Assembly: GCA_015200025.1 (NCBI GenBank)
Contig: CP054186.1
Location: 2,616,001-2,680,000 of the forward strand
DNA from: Phycisphaeraceae bacterium
Lineage (GTDB): Bacteria; Planctomycetota; Phycisphaerae; Phycisphaerales; UBA1924
Direction: 5' to 3'
Length of the DNA stretch: 64,000 bases
Both the position numbers and the translations under genes were made by a program. Shown one piece after another: positions 36,084 to 44,765 of the stretch (the first letter of the stretch is position 1; every line of letters begins with the position of its first letter). The notes below the pieces were generated by a model, which was not told the DNA's origin, ran no database searches, and saw nothing but the letters and a program-made list of their open reading frames with translations.

Positions 36084-36806
36084 ATGCGACGAACTCTCGT
36101 CTGGGACATCCCCACACGCCTCTTCCACTGGCTATTCGCCGGGGGTTTCATCGCTGCGGCGGTAATCGCACTGGGCCAGGGCGATGACAGCCCGCTGTTC
36201 CCCTACCACGGGATGATCGGGCTGGCGCTGGGGCTGATGCTCGTGCTCCGCGTGGTTTGGGGCTTCGTCGGCTCGCGCCATGCGCGGTTCGGCTCCTTCG
36301 CGTTCGGCCCCCGGGCCGTCGCGGGGTAGCTCAAGGGTGTCGTGACTGGGCGCAAGGAGCAATACGCCGGGCACAACCCCGGTTCCGCGTACGCCATCTT
36401 CGCGATGTTCGCCCTCATGCTGGGCCTGGCGGTGACGGGCGTGATGCTGGGACGCGGGAACAAGGGGGTCAAGGATGTACACGAGGTGCTCGCGTCGGCG
36501 ATGATTGTCGTCGCCGGCGTGCATGTGCTGGGCGTCATCGTGCACACGTTGCGACACCACGAGAACCTCACCGCCGGCATGGTCCACGGGCGGAAGAGCG
36601 TGCCGGAGTCCGAGGGCATCCGATCGTCGCGCCCGCTCGCCGCGGCGGCGTTCCTCCTGATCACCGGTGCGTGGACCGCCGCGTTGGTCAATGCATACGA
36701 CCCGGCCACCCGCTCGGCTGCGGTCCCCGCGCTCGGGGTGAGTCTGCAACTCGGCGAGGCGCACGACGGCGGAGACCGCCAACACCGCAAGCGTCATGGC
36801 GATTGA
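36084..36806 (+). pseudogene. Cytochrome b561, interrupted by in-frame amber codon
   Basis: Start MRRTLVWDIPTRLFHWLFAG, the usual opening of bacterial di-haem cytochrome b561 (His in FHW as haem ligand). A TAG at 36327-36329 ends it after 81 codons, yet the same frame continues as LKGVVTGRKEQYAGHNPGSA, exactly the family's next segment, where GYLKG is expected. A Tyr codon (TAC/TAT) probably became TAG. The rest holds the remaining helices with VHEVLAS and HVLGVIVHTLRHHENL. Either a recent nonsense mutation, a sequencing error or suppression. Confidence 0.75.
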
Positions 36807-36853
36807 GTGTCCCCCGGCATCAGCGTGACAACACCGCGAACGCGATGCGGCGG

Positions 36854-37456
36854 CTACGTCCCCGCACGCCCCTGCCCCAGCCCCCGCCGCGCCCGCATCT
36901 CCTCGCCCACCGCCGTGAGTTCGTTCGGCGTGAGCAGCGTGCCAGCGAGCGGGAAGACCTCGGCCTCTTCGGTGTGGATGTGCCCGCGGTAGAGTTCGCG
37001 GAGCGTGTGCAGCAACGCCGTGAGTTCCGCGGCCTTCGCGGGCGGAAGGGGGGGCGGGAGTATTCCGCCGCTGGGCAGGTCCAGCCACGCTTCGAGCAGC
37101 ACATCGACCTTCGCGTGCAGGGCATCGGCCTGCTCGTGGTCGTGTTCGAGCCGCGCCAGCGCCCCGCAAGGCTGCGCGTGCGCCCCCCCGCGCGCCGCCG
37201 CGGCCTTCATCCGCGGGAAGAGCGACTCCTCCTCGTCGGCGGTGTGCTTGGGGGCCGCGTGGGCGAAGTAGCGCTTGGCCGTGCGCACCGCGTCGACGGC
37301 CTGGGCGTCGAGCGGCTTGTCGTCGTACTCGCGGGCGATGCGTTGGAGCAGTTCCAGGAACTTCTCGATCCGGCGGTGGCAGTCCGTGAGCAGACCGAGG
37401 GGTTCGTCGAAGCCGTGGTCGGGGGTGCGGCCGAGGATATTCAGCGAGGCGCCCAT
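36854..37456 (-). CDS. Hemerythrin-like (HHE) protein, copy A
   Basis: A 200-residue all-helical protein. Iron-ligand candidates are in DCHRRIEKF, HAAPKHTADEEESLFPRM, LEHDHEQADAL and YRGHIHTEEAEVFPLA, the order of the HHE cation-binding domain with its H…HxxxE pattern. It may bind O2 or NO or act in stress response. ATG 37456 is chosen because upstream sequence is antisense of the divergent partner gene. The two starts are 18 bases apart, so the promoters must overlap. Confidence 0.8.
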   Translation of the reverse strand: MGASLNILGRTPDHGFDEPLGLLTDCHRRIEKFLELLQRIAREYDDKPLDAQAVDAVRTAKRYFAHAAPKHTADEEESLFPRMKAAAARGGAHAQPCGALARLEHDHEQADALHAKVDVLLEAWLDLPSGGILPPPLPPAKAAELTALLHTLRELYRGHIHTEEAEVFPLAGTLLTPNELTAVGEEMRARRGLGQGRAGT

Positions 37457-37474
37457 GTTGAATACTATCACTCG

Positions 37475-38029
37475 ATGGCGCACGACGGCTTCGAGCAACC
37501 GGTTCCTCTGACTCCGCCCCTGAAGCGTCATGCCACGCTCCAGCCCTTGTCGCGCGAGCACATGGGCGGGCTTATCCAAGCTCGGAGCCTGCGGCAGGCC
37601 GCGGATCTGGATCGTGCGGATCGCATCCGTGCGATCGCCGAGTTCGTGGACGCTTGGCGGTCGGAGATCCGGGCACACTTTGATGACGAAGAGCGGTTGC
37701 TGCTCCCGCTGGTCCATTCTCCGGAACTGCGGGACCGGCTGCTTGATGAACACGCCACCCTGCGGCGTTTGGCGGAGCGGTGCGAGCGCGAACCGGAGGC
37801 GGCGGCGAGCGACGCGGAACTCGTGCGCGAGGTCGGGGTGCGGCTGCACGACCATATCCGCTGGGAAGAACGAGAGTTCTTCGAGGAGGTGCAGCGCGAC
37901 CACCCGGAGGCGCTGGCGGCCCTGGCGCATGAGGCAACCTTCATCGAAGAGCGGCGGCCAGGTTCCCGTGCGAGACACAAGCTGTCCGTGGACGACCCCG
38001 ATAGCGGTTCGAGTGAGGAAGCATTATGA
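37475..38029 (+). CDS. Hemerythrin-like (HHE) protein, copy B
   Basis: A 184-residue helical protein. HFDDEERLLLPLV, LLDEHATLRRL and LHDHIRWEEREFFEEVQ supply the His and Glu ligands of a hemerythrin-type di-iron site; REHMGGLIQARSL provides the first His. It is divergent from copy A and overlaps the downstream cupin gene (ATGA), so it leads an operon of hemerythrin, cupin and AhpD-like protein. Role in O2/NO handling is inferred. Confidence 0.75.
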   Translation: MAHDGFEQPVPLTPPLKRHATLQPLSREHMGGLIQARSLRQAADLDRADRIRAIAEFVDAWRSEIRAHFDDEERLLLPLVHSPELRDRLLDEHATLRRLAERCEREPEAAASDAELVREVGVRLHDHIRWEEREFFEEVQRDHPEALAALAHEATFIEERRPGSRARHKLSVDDPDSGSSEEAL

Positions 38030-38430
38030 GCGATGAACGATCACGCGCGGCTCCGTCAGAGCGATTCGCAGCCGAGCATCTCGCGCTCGACCTTCACGCG
38101 GAGGCCGCGGCTTTGGAGGCCGAGCCGACGCCAAAGAAGCACGGCCATCGGCAGAAGACGCTCTTCAAGAACTCGGGCAGGACGGTGGCGCTCTTCGTGC
38201 TGGACGCAGGCGCAGGTCTCGCCGAGCACGCCACCAGCGGCATCGTGACCGTGCAGGCTATCGAGGGCGAGCTCGATGTCACGGCCGGGGGTGAGGGGTA
38301 TCACCTGCGAGCGGGCATGTTGCTCGTCATGGCTCCCGGCGTCCGGCACGACGTGCGAGCCCAATCCCGCGCGGTGTTCCTGCTTCAGGTATCCCTCGCG
38401 ACCAAACCTCCTACACCCCAGAACCCTTGA
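38026..38430 (+). CDS. Small cupin protein
   Basis: A 134-residue protein. A cupin barrel spans about 50-125 (ALFVLDAGAGLAEHAT, IVTVQAIEGELDVTAGGEGYHLRAGM, VMAPGVRHDV). Only some of the usual metal ligands are present: His in the first motif (EHA) and in the second (RHDV). It overlaps the hemerythrin gene by four bases. Similar small cupins accompany hemerythrins in oxygen or NO stress clusters. Function is not known. Confidence 0.75.
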   Translation: MSDERSRAAPSERFAAEHLALDLHAEAAALEAEPTPKKHGHRQKTLFKNSGRTVALFVLDAGAGLAEHATSGIVTVQAIEGELDVTAGGEGYHLRAGMLLVMAPGVRHDVRAQSRAVFLLQVSLATKPPTPQNP

Positions 38431-38460
38431 TCACCGGGCTTTTCATGACCAGGAGGCTTT

Positions 38461-38817
38461 GTGGTGGAACGCAGCGACACCGACCAGGACAACTCACCCC
38501 CAAGCAAAGTTCCCGGAACGTACAAGGAGTTCGTGAAGAGGTTTCCGGCCCTCGGGCGGGCCCACGAGAGCATCGCCAGGGCGGTTGAGGAGGCCGGGCC
38601 TCTGGATGCCAAGACGCTGGCGCTCGTCAAGATCGGCATCTGTGTCGGCGCTGGTTTGGAATCGGCCCTGAGGAGTCATGTGCGTCGGGCGACGCAGCAC
38701 GGGGCGACGACCGCCGAAGTCGAACAGGCCATCCTGCTGGGCATGAATACGGTTGGTTTCCCGCGAACCGTCGCCGCCTGGAGATGGGCAACGGAGCAGT
38801 TCGAGCGGGGTGTCTAA
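38461..38817 (+). CDS. AhpD/carboxymuconolactone decarboxylase-like protein
   Basis: A 118-residue helical protein starting at GTG. The segment LDAKTLALVKIGICVGAGLESALRSH, near residues 48-73 (given here only for location: ALVKIGICVGAGLES), matches the CMD core, but the catalytic CxxC of AhpD is absent; GLES…RSH stands where CxxCxxxH normally is. It follows the cupin by 30 bases. It may be a non-redox member of the family. It precedes moaA by 21 bases. Confidence 0.75.
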   Translation: MVERSDTDQDNSPPSKVPGTYKEFVKRFPALGRAHESIARAVEEAGPLDAKTLALVKIGICVGAGLESALRSHVRRATQHGATTAEVEQAILLGMNTVGFPRTVAAWRWATEQFERGV

Positions 38818-38838
38818 CGGAGATCGGAGCGAGAACGC

Positions 38839-39993
38839 GTGCGGACCCCGATGCAGGACAGCAGAACCGCTTCCGTGCCCCGGCCAGCCGAGGCGGGTGG
38901 CGGCATTGCTCTCCCGCAGTTGGTCGGCCAATCACTCCCGCGGCAAGATCCTGCACGAGCGCCCGCTTCCGCCCCGCCGGACGTGCGTGCCGGCCGTCGG
39001 ATGGTCGATTCCCACGGCCGAACGATCCGCGACCTGCGGATCAGCATCACGGACCGCTGCAACTTCCGCTGCGTCTACTGCATGGAGCCGGATGTCCGAT
39101 TCGCGGCGCACGAAGCGCTCCTGACCGTGGACGAGATCGTCCGCGCCGCCGCGATCGCAGAATCGCTCGGCGTGCGAAAGGTCCGCCTTACCGGCGGCGA
39201 GCCAACGCTGCATCCCCATCTGTCCGACATCATCGCCGGGCTCGCCGTCGCGACTAAGGTCGAGATTGCCCTGATCACTAACGCGTCTCTGCTTAGCCGC
39301 GAATCTCTGCGGGCCTGGAAGGACGCGGGCCTGGCACGCCTGACTATCAGCATCGACTCGCTCCGACCCGATCGATTCGCTCGCATGACACGATCGTCAT
39401 CGTCCCCCGCCCAGGTGCTCAAAGGTGTGCAGTTATCTCTGGACGAGGGCCTCACCCCGGTCAAGCTCAACGCTGTGCTCATCCGGGGTTTCAACGACGA
39501 CGAGGCCGTCGCACTCGCGGTGCTCGCCCGCAACTTCGGCGTAGAGATGCGGTTCATTGAGTACATGCCCCTTGACTCGGCTCACGCCTGGGATTCTTCC
39601 AAGTGGGTCTCCGCTGCTGAGACCCGCGCCGCCATCGAGCGTGTCTTCCCGCTCATCGCGTGCGGCGACGACGATCCATCCAGCACGGCCCGGACATTCC
39701 GATTCGCGGACCTCGACGGAGATTCGCCGGCACGCGTCGGGTTCATCGCGCCCGTCAGCAACCCCTTCTGCGGGGCGTGCAGCCGCCTGCGGATCACGGC
39801 CGACGGCAAGGTCAGGCCCTGCCTGTTCAGCACCACCGAATGGGATCTGCGTTCGCCGTTGCGGGCCGGTGCGACCGACACGGAACTGGCCGACTTCTTG
39901 ATCGACGCGACTTGGACCAAGCAGCCCGGCCACGGGATCACGTCACCGGACTTTGTCCAGCCCGAGCGGCCGATGTCGGCGATCGGCGGTTAG
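38839..39993 (+). CDS. moaA: GTP 3',8-cyclase MoaA
   Basis: A radical SAM enzyme for the first step of molybdenum cofactor synthesis. The SAM cluster motif CNFRCVYCM is followed by VRLTGGEPTLHP. The C-terminal second cluster is FCGACSRLRIT…RPC, and the protein ends in GG, the conserved MoaA tail. GTG 38839 (384 residues) has a GGAG at good distance; ATG 39001 would give 330 residues, the family's usual length, so the first 54 residues may be untranslated or a species-specific extension. It opens the Moco cluster. Confidence 0.93.
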   Translation: MRTPMQDSRTASVPRPAEAGGGIALPQLVGQSLPRQDPARAPASAPPDVRAGRRMVDSHGRTIRDLRISITDRCNFRCVYCMEPDVRFAAHEALLTVDEIVRAAAIAESLGVRKVRLTGGEPTLHPHLSDIIAGLAVATKVEIALITNASLLSRESLRAWKDAGLARLTISIDSLRPDRFARMTRSSSSPAQVLKGVQLSLDEGLTPVKLNAVLIRGFNDDEAVALAVLARNFGVEMRFIEYMPLDSAHAWDSSKWVSAAETRAAIERVFPLIACGDDDPSSTARTFRFADLDGDSPARVGFIAPVSNPFCGACSRLRITADGKVRPCLFSTTEWDLRSPLRAGATDTELADFLIDATWTKQPGHGITSPDFVQPERPMSAIGG

Positions 39994-40013
39994 CGCCACT
40001 CATAAGGCCACCG

Positions 40014-40760
40014 ATGCCGGCGGACACCCTTGCCATCCTCGCCGTGTTGTTCCTCATCGTGGGCGCACTTTACGCCTCGGTCGGCCACGCCGGCGCTTCG
40101 GGATACCTCGCCGTCATGGCGCTCGTTGGTGTGGAAGCCGCGGTCATGCGGCCGACGGCGCTCTCGATCAACGTCCTGGTGGCGGTCATCGCGTTCACGC
40201 AATTCGCATGTGCCGGGCACTTCTCGTGGACGCTCTTCTGGCCATTTGCAGTTGCCTCCATCCCCGCGGCCTACGTGGGCGGCCTCGTCCAACTCCCGCA
40301 GCAGGCGCTCAAGGCTGCCATCGGCGTCGTGCTTGTGCTCACGGCCGTGCGCATGGCATTCGTCGCATGGCGACCCCCCAAGGCGGCGTCTGCGCCGCGT
40401 CCCCCTTCGATGCCGGTGGCCTTGGCGGTTGGTTCGGGACTGGGCTTCCTCGCGGGGCTGACCGGCACGGGCGGGGGCATCTTCCTGAGTCCCGTGATTC
40501 TGCTCATGGGCTGGGCCGACCCCAAACGCACGGCCGCGACATCGTCCCTCTTTATCCTTGTGAACTCCTTCGCGGGGCTTGGCGGCCTGGCGAGCCGAGG
40601 CTGGACCCCACCCACCTCGCTGTGGCTGCTCGCGGCGTGCGCGGGGGCCGGAGGCATCACCGGGGCGACACTCGGCAGCCGGCGAGCGACACCTCGCACT
40701 CTCAATGTCCTGCTCGCGGTCGTCCTGCTCATCGCCGGCGCGAAGCTGGTGGTCTCGTGA
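40014..40760 (+). CDS. TauE/SafE-family anion exporter
   Basis: A 248-residue membrane protein with about eight helices in two repeats. GHAGASGYLAVMAL and LTGTGGGIFLSPVILLMGWA are the repeated G-x-x-G-G/A motifs of the TauE/SafE (DUF81) family, which exports sulfite, sulfoacetate and similar anions. It is between moaA and moaE, a location suggesting a role in Moco sulfur or molybdate balance, but this is inference. It starts 20 bases after moaA. Confidence 0.85.
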   Translation: MPADTLAILAVLFLIVGALYASVGHAGASGYLAVMALVGVEAAVMRPTALSINVLVAVIAFTQFACAGHFSWTLFWPFAVASIPAAYVGGLVQLPQQALKAAIGVVLVLTAVRMAFVAWRPPKAASAPRPPSMPVALAVGSGLGFLAGLTGTGGGIFLSPVILLMGWADPKRTAATSSLFILVNSFAGLGGLASRGWTPPTSLWLLAACAGAGGITGATLGSRRATPRTLNVLLAVVLLIAGAKLVVS

Positions 40761-40766
40761 AAGCCG

Positions 40767-41234
40767 CTATTTCCACACCGGCTTCTTCCAAATCGGCACG
40801 TCTTGCTTGAGCCGGTCAATGAACGCCGACATCGCTGCGATCGCCTCGGCGCGATGCGGGCTTTCCACAATCAACACGAACGACACATCGCCCACGGCTA
40901 CGCGCCCGCGGCTGTGCAGCGCCACGAGCGACGAAAGGACGTGCTCTTCGGCGATTTGGCGGGCCAGCGCGCGAAGTTCGCGCTCGGCCATCGGGTCGTA
41001 GGTCTGGTAGTCGAGCGCCAGCAGTTCCCGTTCGTCGCCGCCGTGGGCATCGCTGGGCTCGCCTCGGCGCACGATCCCCTCAAAGCGAAGCACGGCACCA
41101 ACAACACCGGGTGGAGGGCCAACAGCATCGCGAGCGGGGGTCCAATTCTCGCCGAAGAGAGTTACCCGCTCATCCCTTGGGATCAGCGGCTCGTCCACAA
41201 TCCGAGCGACGACGACCGGGGGCGTCGGGGCCAT
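40767..41234 (-). CDS. moaE: Molybdopterin synthase large subunit MoaE
   Basis: A 155-residue enzyme that, with MoaD, puts the dithiolene sulfurs on precursor Z. Family landmarks are GAVLRFEGIVR near residue 45, the segment YDPMAERELRALARQI, SRGRVAVGDVSFVLIV, and the C-terminal FIDRLKQDVPIWKKPVW holding the active-site Lys residues. It starts two bases after the moaD stop. The moaD-moaE pair runs against the rest of the cluster. Confidence 0.93.
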   Translation of the reverse strand: MAPTPPVVVARIVDEPLIPRDERVTLFGENWTPARDAVGPPPGVVGAVLRFEGIVRRGEPSDAHGGDERELLALDYQTYDPMAERELRALARQIAEEHVLSSLVALHSRGRVAVGDVSFVLIVESPHRAEAIAAMSAFIDRLKQDVPIWKKPVWK

Positions 41235-41236
41235 TG

Positions 41237-41491
41237 TCAGCCACCCCCCACGAGCGTGATGAGGGCGACCTCGTCGCCCGCTCTGATGGGATGTTCCCCT
41301 CTGGCGAAAGACTGGTTCACGGCGAGGCGGCCGGCTTCTGCGGACGGCAGAGCGAACCGAAGATCGGGATGCTGCTCGTGGAGCGCCGTCAAGACATCCC
41401 GGACGGTCGGTTCGGCGCCCACGACTACGGTGACGCGGTCCGATTTCTCGCGCGTAGCGGCGGCACCGAAGAGGAGCACCTCGACTTCCAT
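41237..41491 (-). CDS. moaD: Molybdopterin synthase sulfur carrier MoaD
   Basis: An 84-residue ubiquitin-like protein. Strand-rich MEVEVLLFGAAATREKS opens it, and it ends VALITLVGGG, with the terminal GlyGly that is adenylated and thiocarboxylated. It is one gene upstream of moaE. Its start lies 46 bases from that of moeA, so divergent promoters share this gap. Confidence 0.9.
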   Translation of the reverse strand: MEVEVLLFGAAATREKSDRVTVVVGAEPTVRDVLTALHEQHPDLRFALPSAEAGRLAVNQSFARGEHPIRAGDEVALITLVGGG

Positions 41492-41537
41492 TGTGGGAGT
41501 GTATGGTTTGGCGGTGGCGGCGATACCAGGAGCGTGT

Positions 41538-42875
41538 ATGGGCTTTCGAGGTCAGGCATTCGCGTTCGACTCGCCCGGGGCTGCTGTAGCGGCCTTGGTC
41601 GCACTCGCTTGCCCGTCACCCTCGGCCCGACTAAGCGAGGTTGTGGGGTTGGATAGGGCCGCGGGCCGCATCCTTGCCGAAGAGGTCCGCGCCGACCGGG
41701 ATAGCCCCGCCTTTGACTACTCGGCGATGGATGGGTATGCAATCTGCGCCGCTGACTTGGCCGTCCCCTCAGGTGAGGGCTCGAATGAGACCGTGCAAGC
41801 GATCACACTGCTGGTTGTGGGAGAGGCTCGCATTGGCGAGCCGCCCCCAGCGTCCTTCGAGGGTGTTCGTCGGCCTGTCGCGGTGCGGATCGCGACCGGC
41901 GCAGCAATCCCGGCGGGAGCCGACACCGTTGTTCGGCGGGAGGACGTCATTGAACACGCGGCGGGACGGGCGGCAGATGTCACTTCAATCTCCGTGACGC
42001 GAGCGGCGGCCGCTCGCGTCAGGCGAGGAGACCATATCCGTCGTCGAGGCGAGAACGCGCCGGCGGGGACGGTCGTCCTGCACGCGGGCGAAGTGATCAC
42101 GGCAGCAGGGCTGGCAACGCTTGCAGCGGTAGGGATTATTCGACCGGCGGTCTTTGCCCGCCTCCGCATCGCCCTTATCACCACCGGTGATGAACTCATC
42201 GAGCCGCATCACACGCCATCAACCTTCCAGATCCGCAACAGCAACTCCCCGGCCGTGCGGGCAATCCTGGCGTCGCACGCGTGGGCGAACGTGCCGAGCG
42301 TGTCACACATTCGTGACGATGGGAACCTCGGCGGTGCGTTGGAGCGTGCGTGCCAAGTCGCCGATGCTGTGGTCCTGACCGGCGGCATCTCGATGGGGCA
42401 CCGCGATCCCGTTCGAGCTGCCGTCGAACAGGTCGGAGCTGAGGTGGTCTTCCACGGACTTCCGCAGAGACCCGGAAAGCCGATGCTGGGTGCCCTCGTG
42501 CGGCGACCGGCGCCGCACACCGCGGAGACGCTTCCCATCTTCGGGCTCCCCGGCAACCCTGTCTCCGCTCTTGTCACCTGTGTACGGATCGTCCTGCCCG
42601 TCCTTGCCGCCTGCGCTGGAGCGAAGCGAACCCCACCGGAGTGCCTCCCGAGGCTCATTGAGGTCAGGAATCCCGACGGTCGGACGCTCGATTTGTGGTG
42701 GCACCGCTTGGTCCGATTGGTCGTTGACGCCAACGGCCTTCCTCAGGCGGAGTTGATCGATGGCCGCGGCTCGGGTGACATCGTCGCGGCGGGCATGAGC
42801 GACGGCTTTGTGGAAGTACCCCCGGGCTTCTCGAACGCGATCCTGCCCTATTACACTTGGCCCGCGGGGGCTTGA
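41538..42875 (+). CDS. moeA: Molybdopterin molybdenumtransferase MoeA
   Basis: A 445-residue protein that inserts molybdenum into molybdopterin. Conserved blocks: FDYSAMDGYAI (about 58-68), RIATGAAIPAGADTVVRRED, GENAPAGTVVL, ALITTGDEL, the MogA-like QIRNSNSP, VVLTGGISMGHRDPV and LPIFGLPGNPVSALVT. It is in the + strand run moeA-moaC-mogA-mobA. ATG 41538 gives the usual family start. Confidence 0.93.
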   Translation: MGFRGQAFAFDSPGAAVAALVALACPSPSARLSEVVGLDRAAGRILAEEVRADRDSPAFDYSAMDGYAICAADLAVPSGEGSNETVQAITLLVVGEARIGEPPPASFEGVRRPVAVRIATGAAIPAGADTVVRREDVIEHAAGRAADVTSISVTRAAAARVRRGDHIRRRGENAPAGTVVLHAGEVITAAGLATLAAVGIIRPAVFARLRIALITTGDELIEPHHTPSTFQIRNSNSPAVRAILASHAWANVPSVSHIRDDGNLGGALERACQVADAVVLTGGISMGHRDPVRAAVEQVGAEVVFHGLPQRPGKPMLGALVRRPAPHTAETLPIFGLPGNPVSALVTCVRIVLPVLAACAGAKRTPPECLPRLIEVRNPDGRTLDLWWHRLVRLVVDANGLPQAELIDGRGSGDIVAAGMSDGFVEVPPGFSNAILPYYTWPAGA

Positions 42876-42889
42876 TAGGCGGTCAAACG

Positions 42890-43432
42890 ATGTGTGGTGC
42901 GGAGATGAGTCACGCCATGAATGACAGAACCCCTGGGGCGAATTCTGAAGGTCTTTCACACATCGGCGCGGACGGCGCGGCTCGGATGGTGGATGTCGGG
43001 GACAAGCCGGTCACAGCGAGGACCGCGGCCGCCGAGGGGTTCGTGCGGGTCTCGCCGGACCTTGAACGTGCGATCCGCGAGAACTCGATCAAGAAGGGTT
43101 CCGTGCTCGATGTCGCTCGGGTCGCCGCAATCCTCGCCGCCAAGCGCACCGACGAACTCATCCCCCTGTGCCACACGCTGCCGCTCGAAGCGGTTGACGT
43201 GGAGGCCGTGCTCGAGTCCGGCCGCGTCAGGGTCACCGCCACCGTCCGGACGCAGGCCCGCACGGGTGTCGAGATGGAGGCCCTGACCGCAGTAGCAATC
43301 GCCTGCCTGACGGTGATCGACATGGGTAAGGCGATCGACAACGCGATGATCATCGAGGGCATCCGCGTCACCGAGAAGCGCGGTGGCCGCCACGGCGACT
43401 ACACCGCAGTACCTCTTGAGGAGGGGCGATGA
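42890..43432 (+). CDS. moaC: Cyclic pyranopterin monophosphate synthase MoaC
   Basis: A 180-residue enzyme converting the MoaA product to precursor Z. Diagnostic runs are ARMVDVGDKPVTARTA, KKGSVLDVARVAAILAAKRT, ELIPLCHTLPL, TGVEMEALTAVAIACLTV and IEGIRVTEKRGG. Several ATGs (42890, 42905, 42917) could start it; the first follows AGGCGG. Its stop overlaps the mogA start (ATGA). Confidence 0.93.
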   Translation: MCGAEMSHAMNDRTPGANSEGLSHIGADGAARMVDVGDKPVTARTAAAEGFVRVSPDLERAIRENSIKKGSVLDVARVAAILAAKRTDELIPLCHTLPLEAVDVEAVLESGRVRVTATVRTQARTGVEMEALTAVAIACLTVIDMGKAIDNAMIIEGIRVTEKRGGRHGDYTAVPLEEGR

Positions 43433-43986
43433 GCGAAGCCGACCGGCCCATCCGCGCCGCTGTGTTGACTGTGAGCGATCGATGCTCACGCGGCATAGCC
43501 ACAGACACGTCGGGGCCGGCGCTCGCCGAAATGCTCCGAACTCGCCTCGGCGCTGAAGTGGTCGAGGCGAGATGCCTGCCCGACGAGCAAGACCAGCTTG
43601 CCGCCTGCTTTGTCAGTTGGTCCACCCCCGAGCGCGGCATCGATCTGATTCTGAGCACAGGCGGCACCGGTCTAGCGCCGCGCGACGTGACGCCCGAAGC
43701 CGCTCGGAGCGTCATCGAGCGCGAGCACCCGGGGCTCATGGAACTCGCCCGTCTCCGGTGCATGACCAAAACGCCGCGGACATTCCTGTCGCGCGGGGTT
43801 GCGGGCACGATCGGCAGAACTCTCGTCCTGACCTTGCCCGGCTCACTCAAAGGAAGTACCGAGAACCTCGAAGCTCTCCTCGACATTCTGCCTCACGCCG
43901 TGGAGACGTTGCGCGGGGAGGTGCAGGACGACGGGCGGCCAGACGCGACGCCGGCGGGCGGAAAGGTCGTCCGCCATGACAACTGA
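43429..43986 (+). CDS. mogA: Molybdopterin adenylyltransferase MogA/MoaB
   Basis: A 185-residue protein that adenylates molybdopterin. It shows AAVLTVSDRCSRG, the nucleotide loop LILSTGGTGLAPRDVTPEA, a catalytic segment around PRTFLSRGVAG and LVLTLPGSLKGSTENLEALL, all typical of the family. It overlaps moaC and mobA by short stretches, so the four genes form a tight operon. Confidence 0.92.
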   Translation: MSEADRPIRAAVLTVSDRCSRGIATDTSGPALAEMLRTRLGAEVVEARCLPDEQDQLAACFVSWSTPERGIDLILSTGGTGLAPRDVTPEAARSVIEREHPGLMELARLRCMTKTPRTFLSRGVAGTIGRTLVLTLPGSLKGSTENLEALLDILPHAVETLRGEVQDDGRPDATPAGGKVVRHDN

Positions 43987-44599
43987 TACGCCGTTCGTCT
44001 CGCGCGATTTCCTTACGAGCGTCCAGCCGGTCGTCCTCGTCGGAGGGAGGAGCCAGCGTTTCGGTCGGGATAAACTCCGCGAGCCTTGGGGAAGCGAGGG
44101 ACGAGTGCTCGTCCAACAGCCCATTCAGGCCCTGCGGGGCGTGTTCGGCCGTCGCGTGAAACTGGTCGGGGCCTGCGATCCCGCCGTCCTTCAGTTGGCG
44201 GACGGCATCATTCCGGATCTCCACCCGGGGATCGGCCCGATGGGGGGCATCGTTTCAGCCCTCACCCAATGGCCGGGTCCGATCTTCGTACTGGCGGGGG
44301 ACATGCCTTCCTTCAGCGGCGTGGAGATCGCAAATATCCTCCAGGTCGCGCAAGTGCATCCGAGCGCCTATGCGGTCTGTGCCTCCACAGATCGCCTGCA
44401 CCCGTGCGCCGCGGTGTACACGCAGCACGTCAGGCCAATCCTGGAGGCCAGAGTATCGCGAAGCGACTACACGCTGTTCAGCGCCTTGGAGCAGATCGGA
44501 GCGTTGACCGTGCCCGTTGCGCCGGAAGCGGCGAGAAACGTCAACCTGCCCGGCGATGTCCCCGCGGCTCATGAACAGCGGGGAATCGTGCGATCCTGA
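43976..44599 (+). CDS. mobA: Molybdenum cofactor guanylyltransferase MobA-like
   Basis: A 207-residue nucleotidyltransferase. VVLVGGRSQRFGRDKLREPW is the GTP-binding GGxSxRxGxDK signature, slightly altered at its start (VGG rather than AGG). GPMGGIVSAL and VLAGDMPSF with the metal-binding Asp follow. It attaches GMP to Mo-molybdopterin for DMSO-reductase-type enzymes, which implies such an enzyme is encoded outside the window. It overlaps mogA by 11 bases. Confidence 0.88.
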   Translation: MTTDTPFVSRDFLTSVQPVVLVGGRSQRFGRDKLREPWGSEGRVLVQQPIQALRGVFGRRVKLVGACDPAVLQLADGIIPDLHPGIGPMGGIVSALTQWPGPIFVLAGDMPSFSGVEIANILQVAQVHPSAYAVCASTDRLHPCAAVYTQHVRPILEARVSRSDYTLFSALEQIGALTVPVAPEAARNVNLPGDVPAAHEQRGIVRS

Positions 44600-44765
44600 G
44601 GCCTCGCGTGTTTCCACCGGGGGGGACGCGGTGTCGGCGGCGGGCGCGATTGATCTCGAAGCCGCCGATGCGTTGCCGGGTCCGGGACCCGGCGCGACCG
44701 AAGTGGCCGCGCCGGGCGTGAGCGACCAAGTAGTGTCCACGGGCGGCCCGCCCGCCGCGCGGTGA

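Noticed and set aside
36257..37474. Open + strand frame leading into hemerythrin copy B
   Set aside because: The upstream part is antisense or out-of-frame to cytochrome b561 and hemerythrin A; the real gene starts at ATG 37475.
44600..44765. Small + strand open frame after mobA
   Set aside because: It starts inside mobA in another frame and shows no coding motif or RBS.
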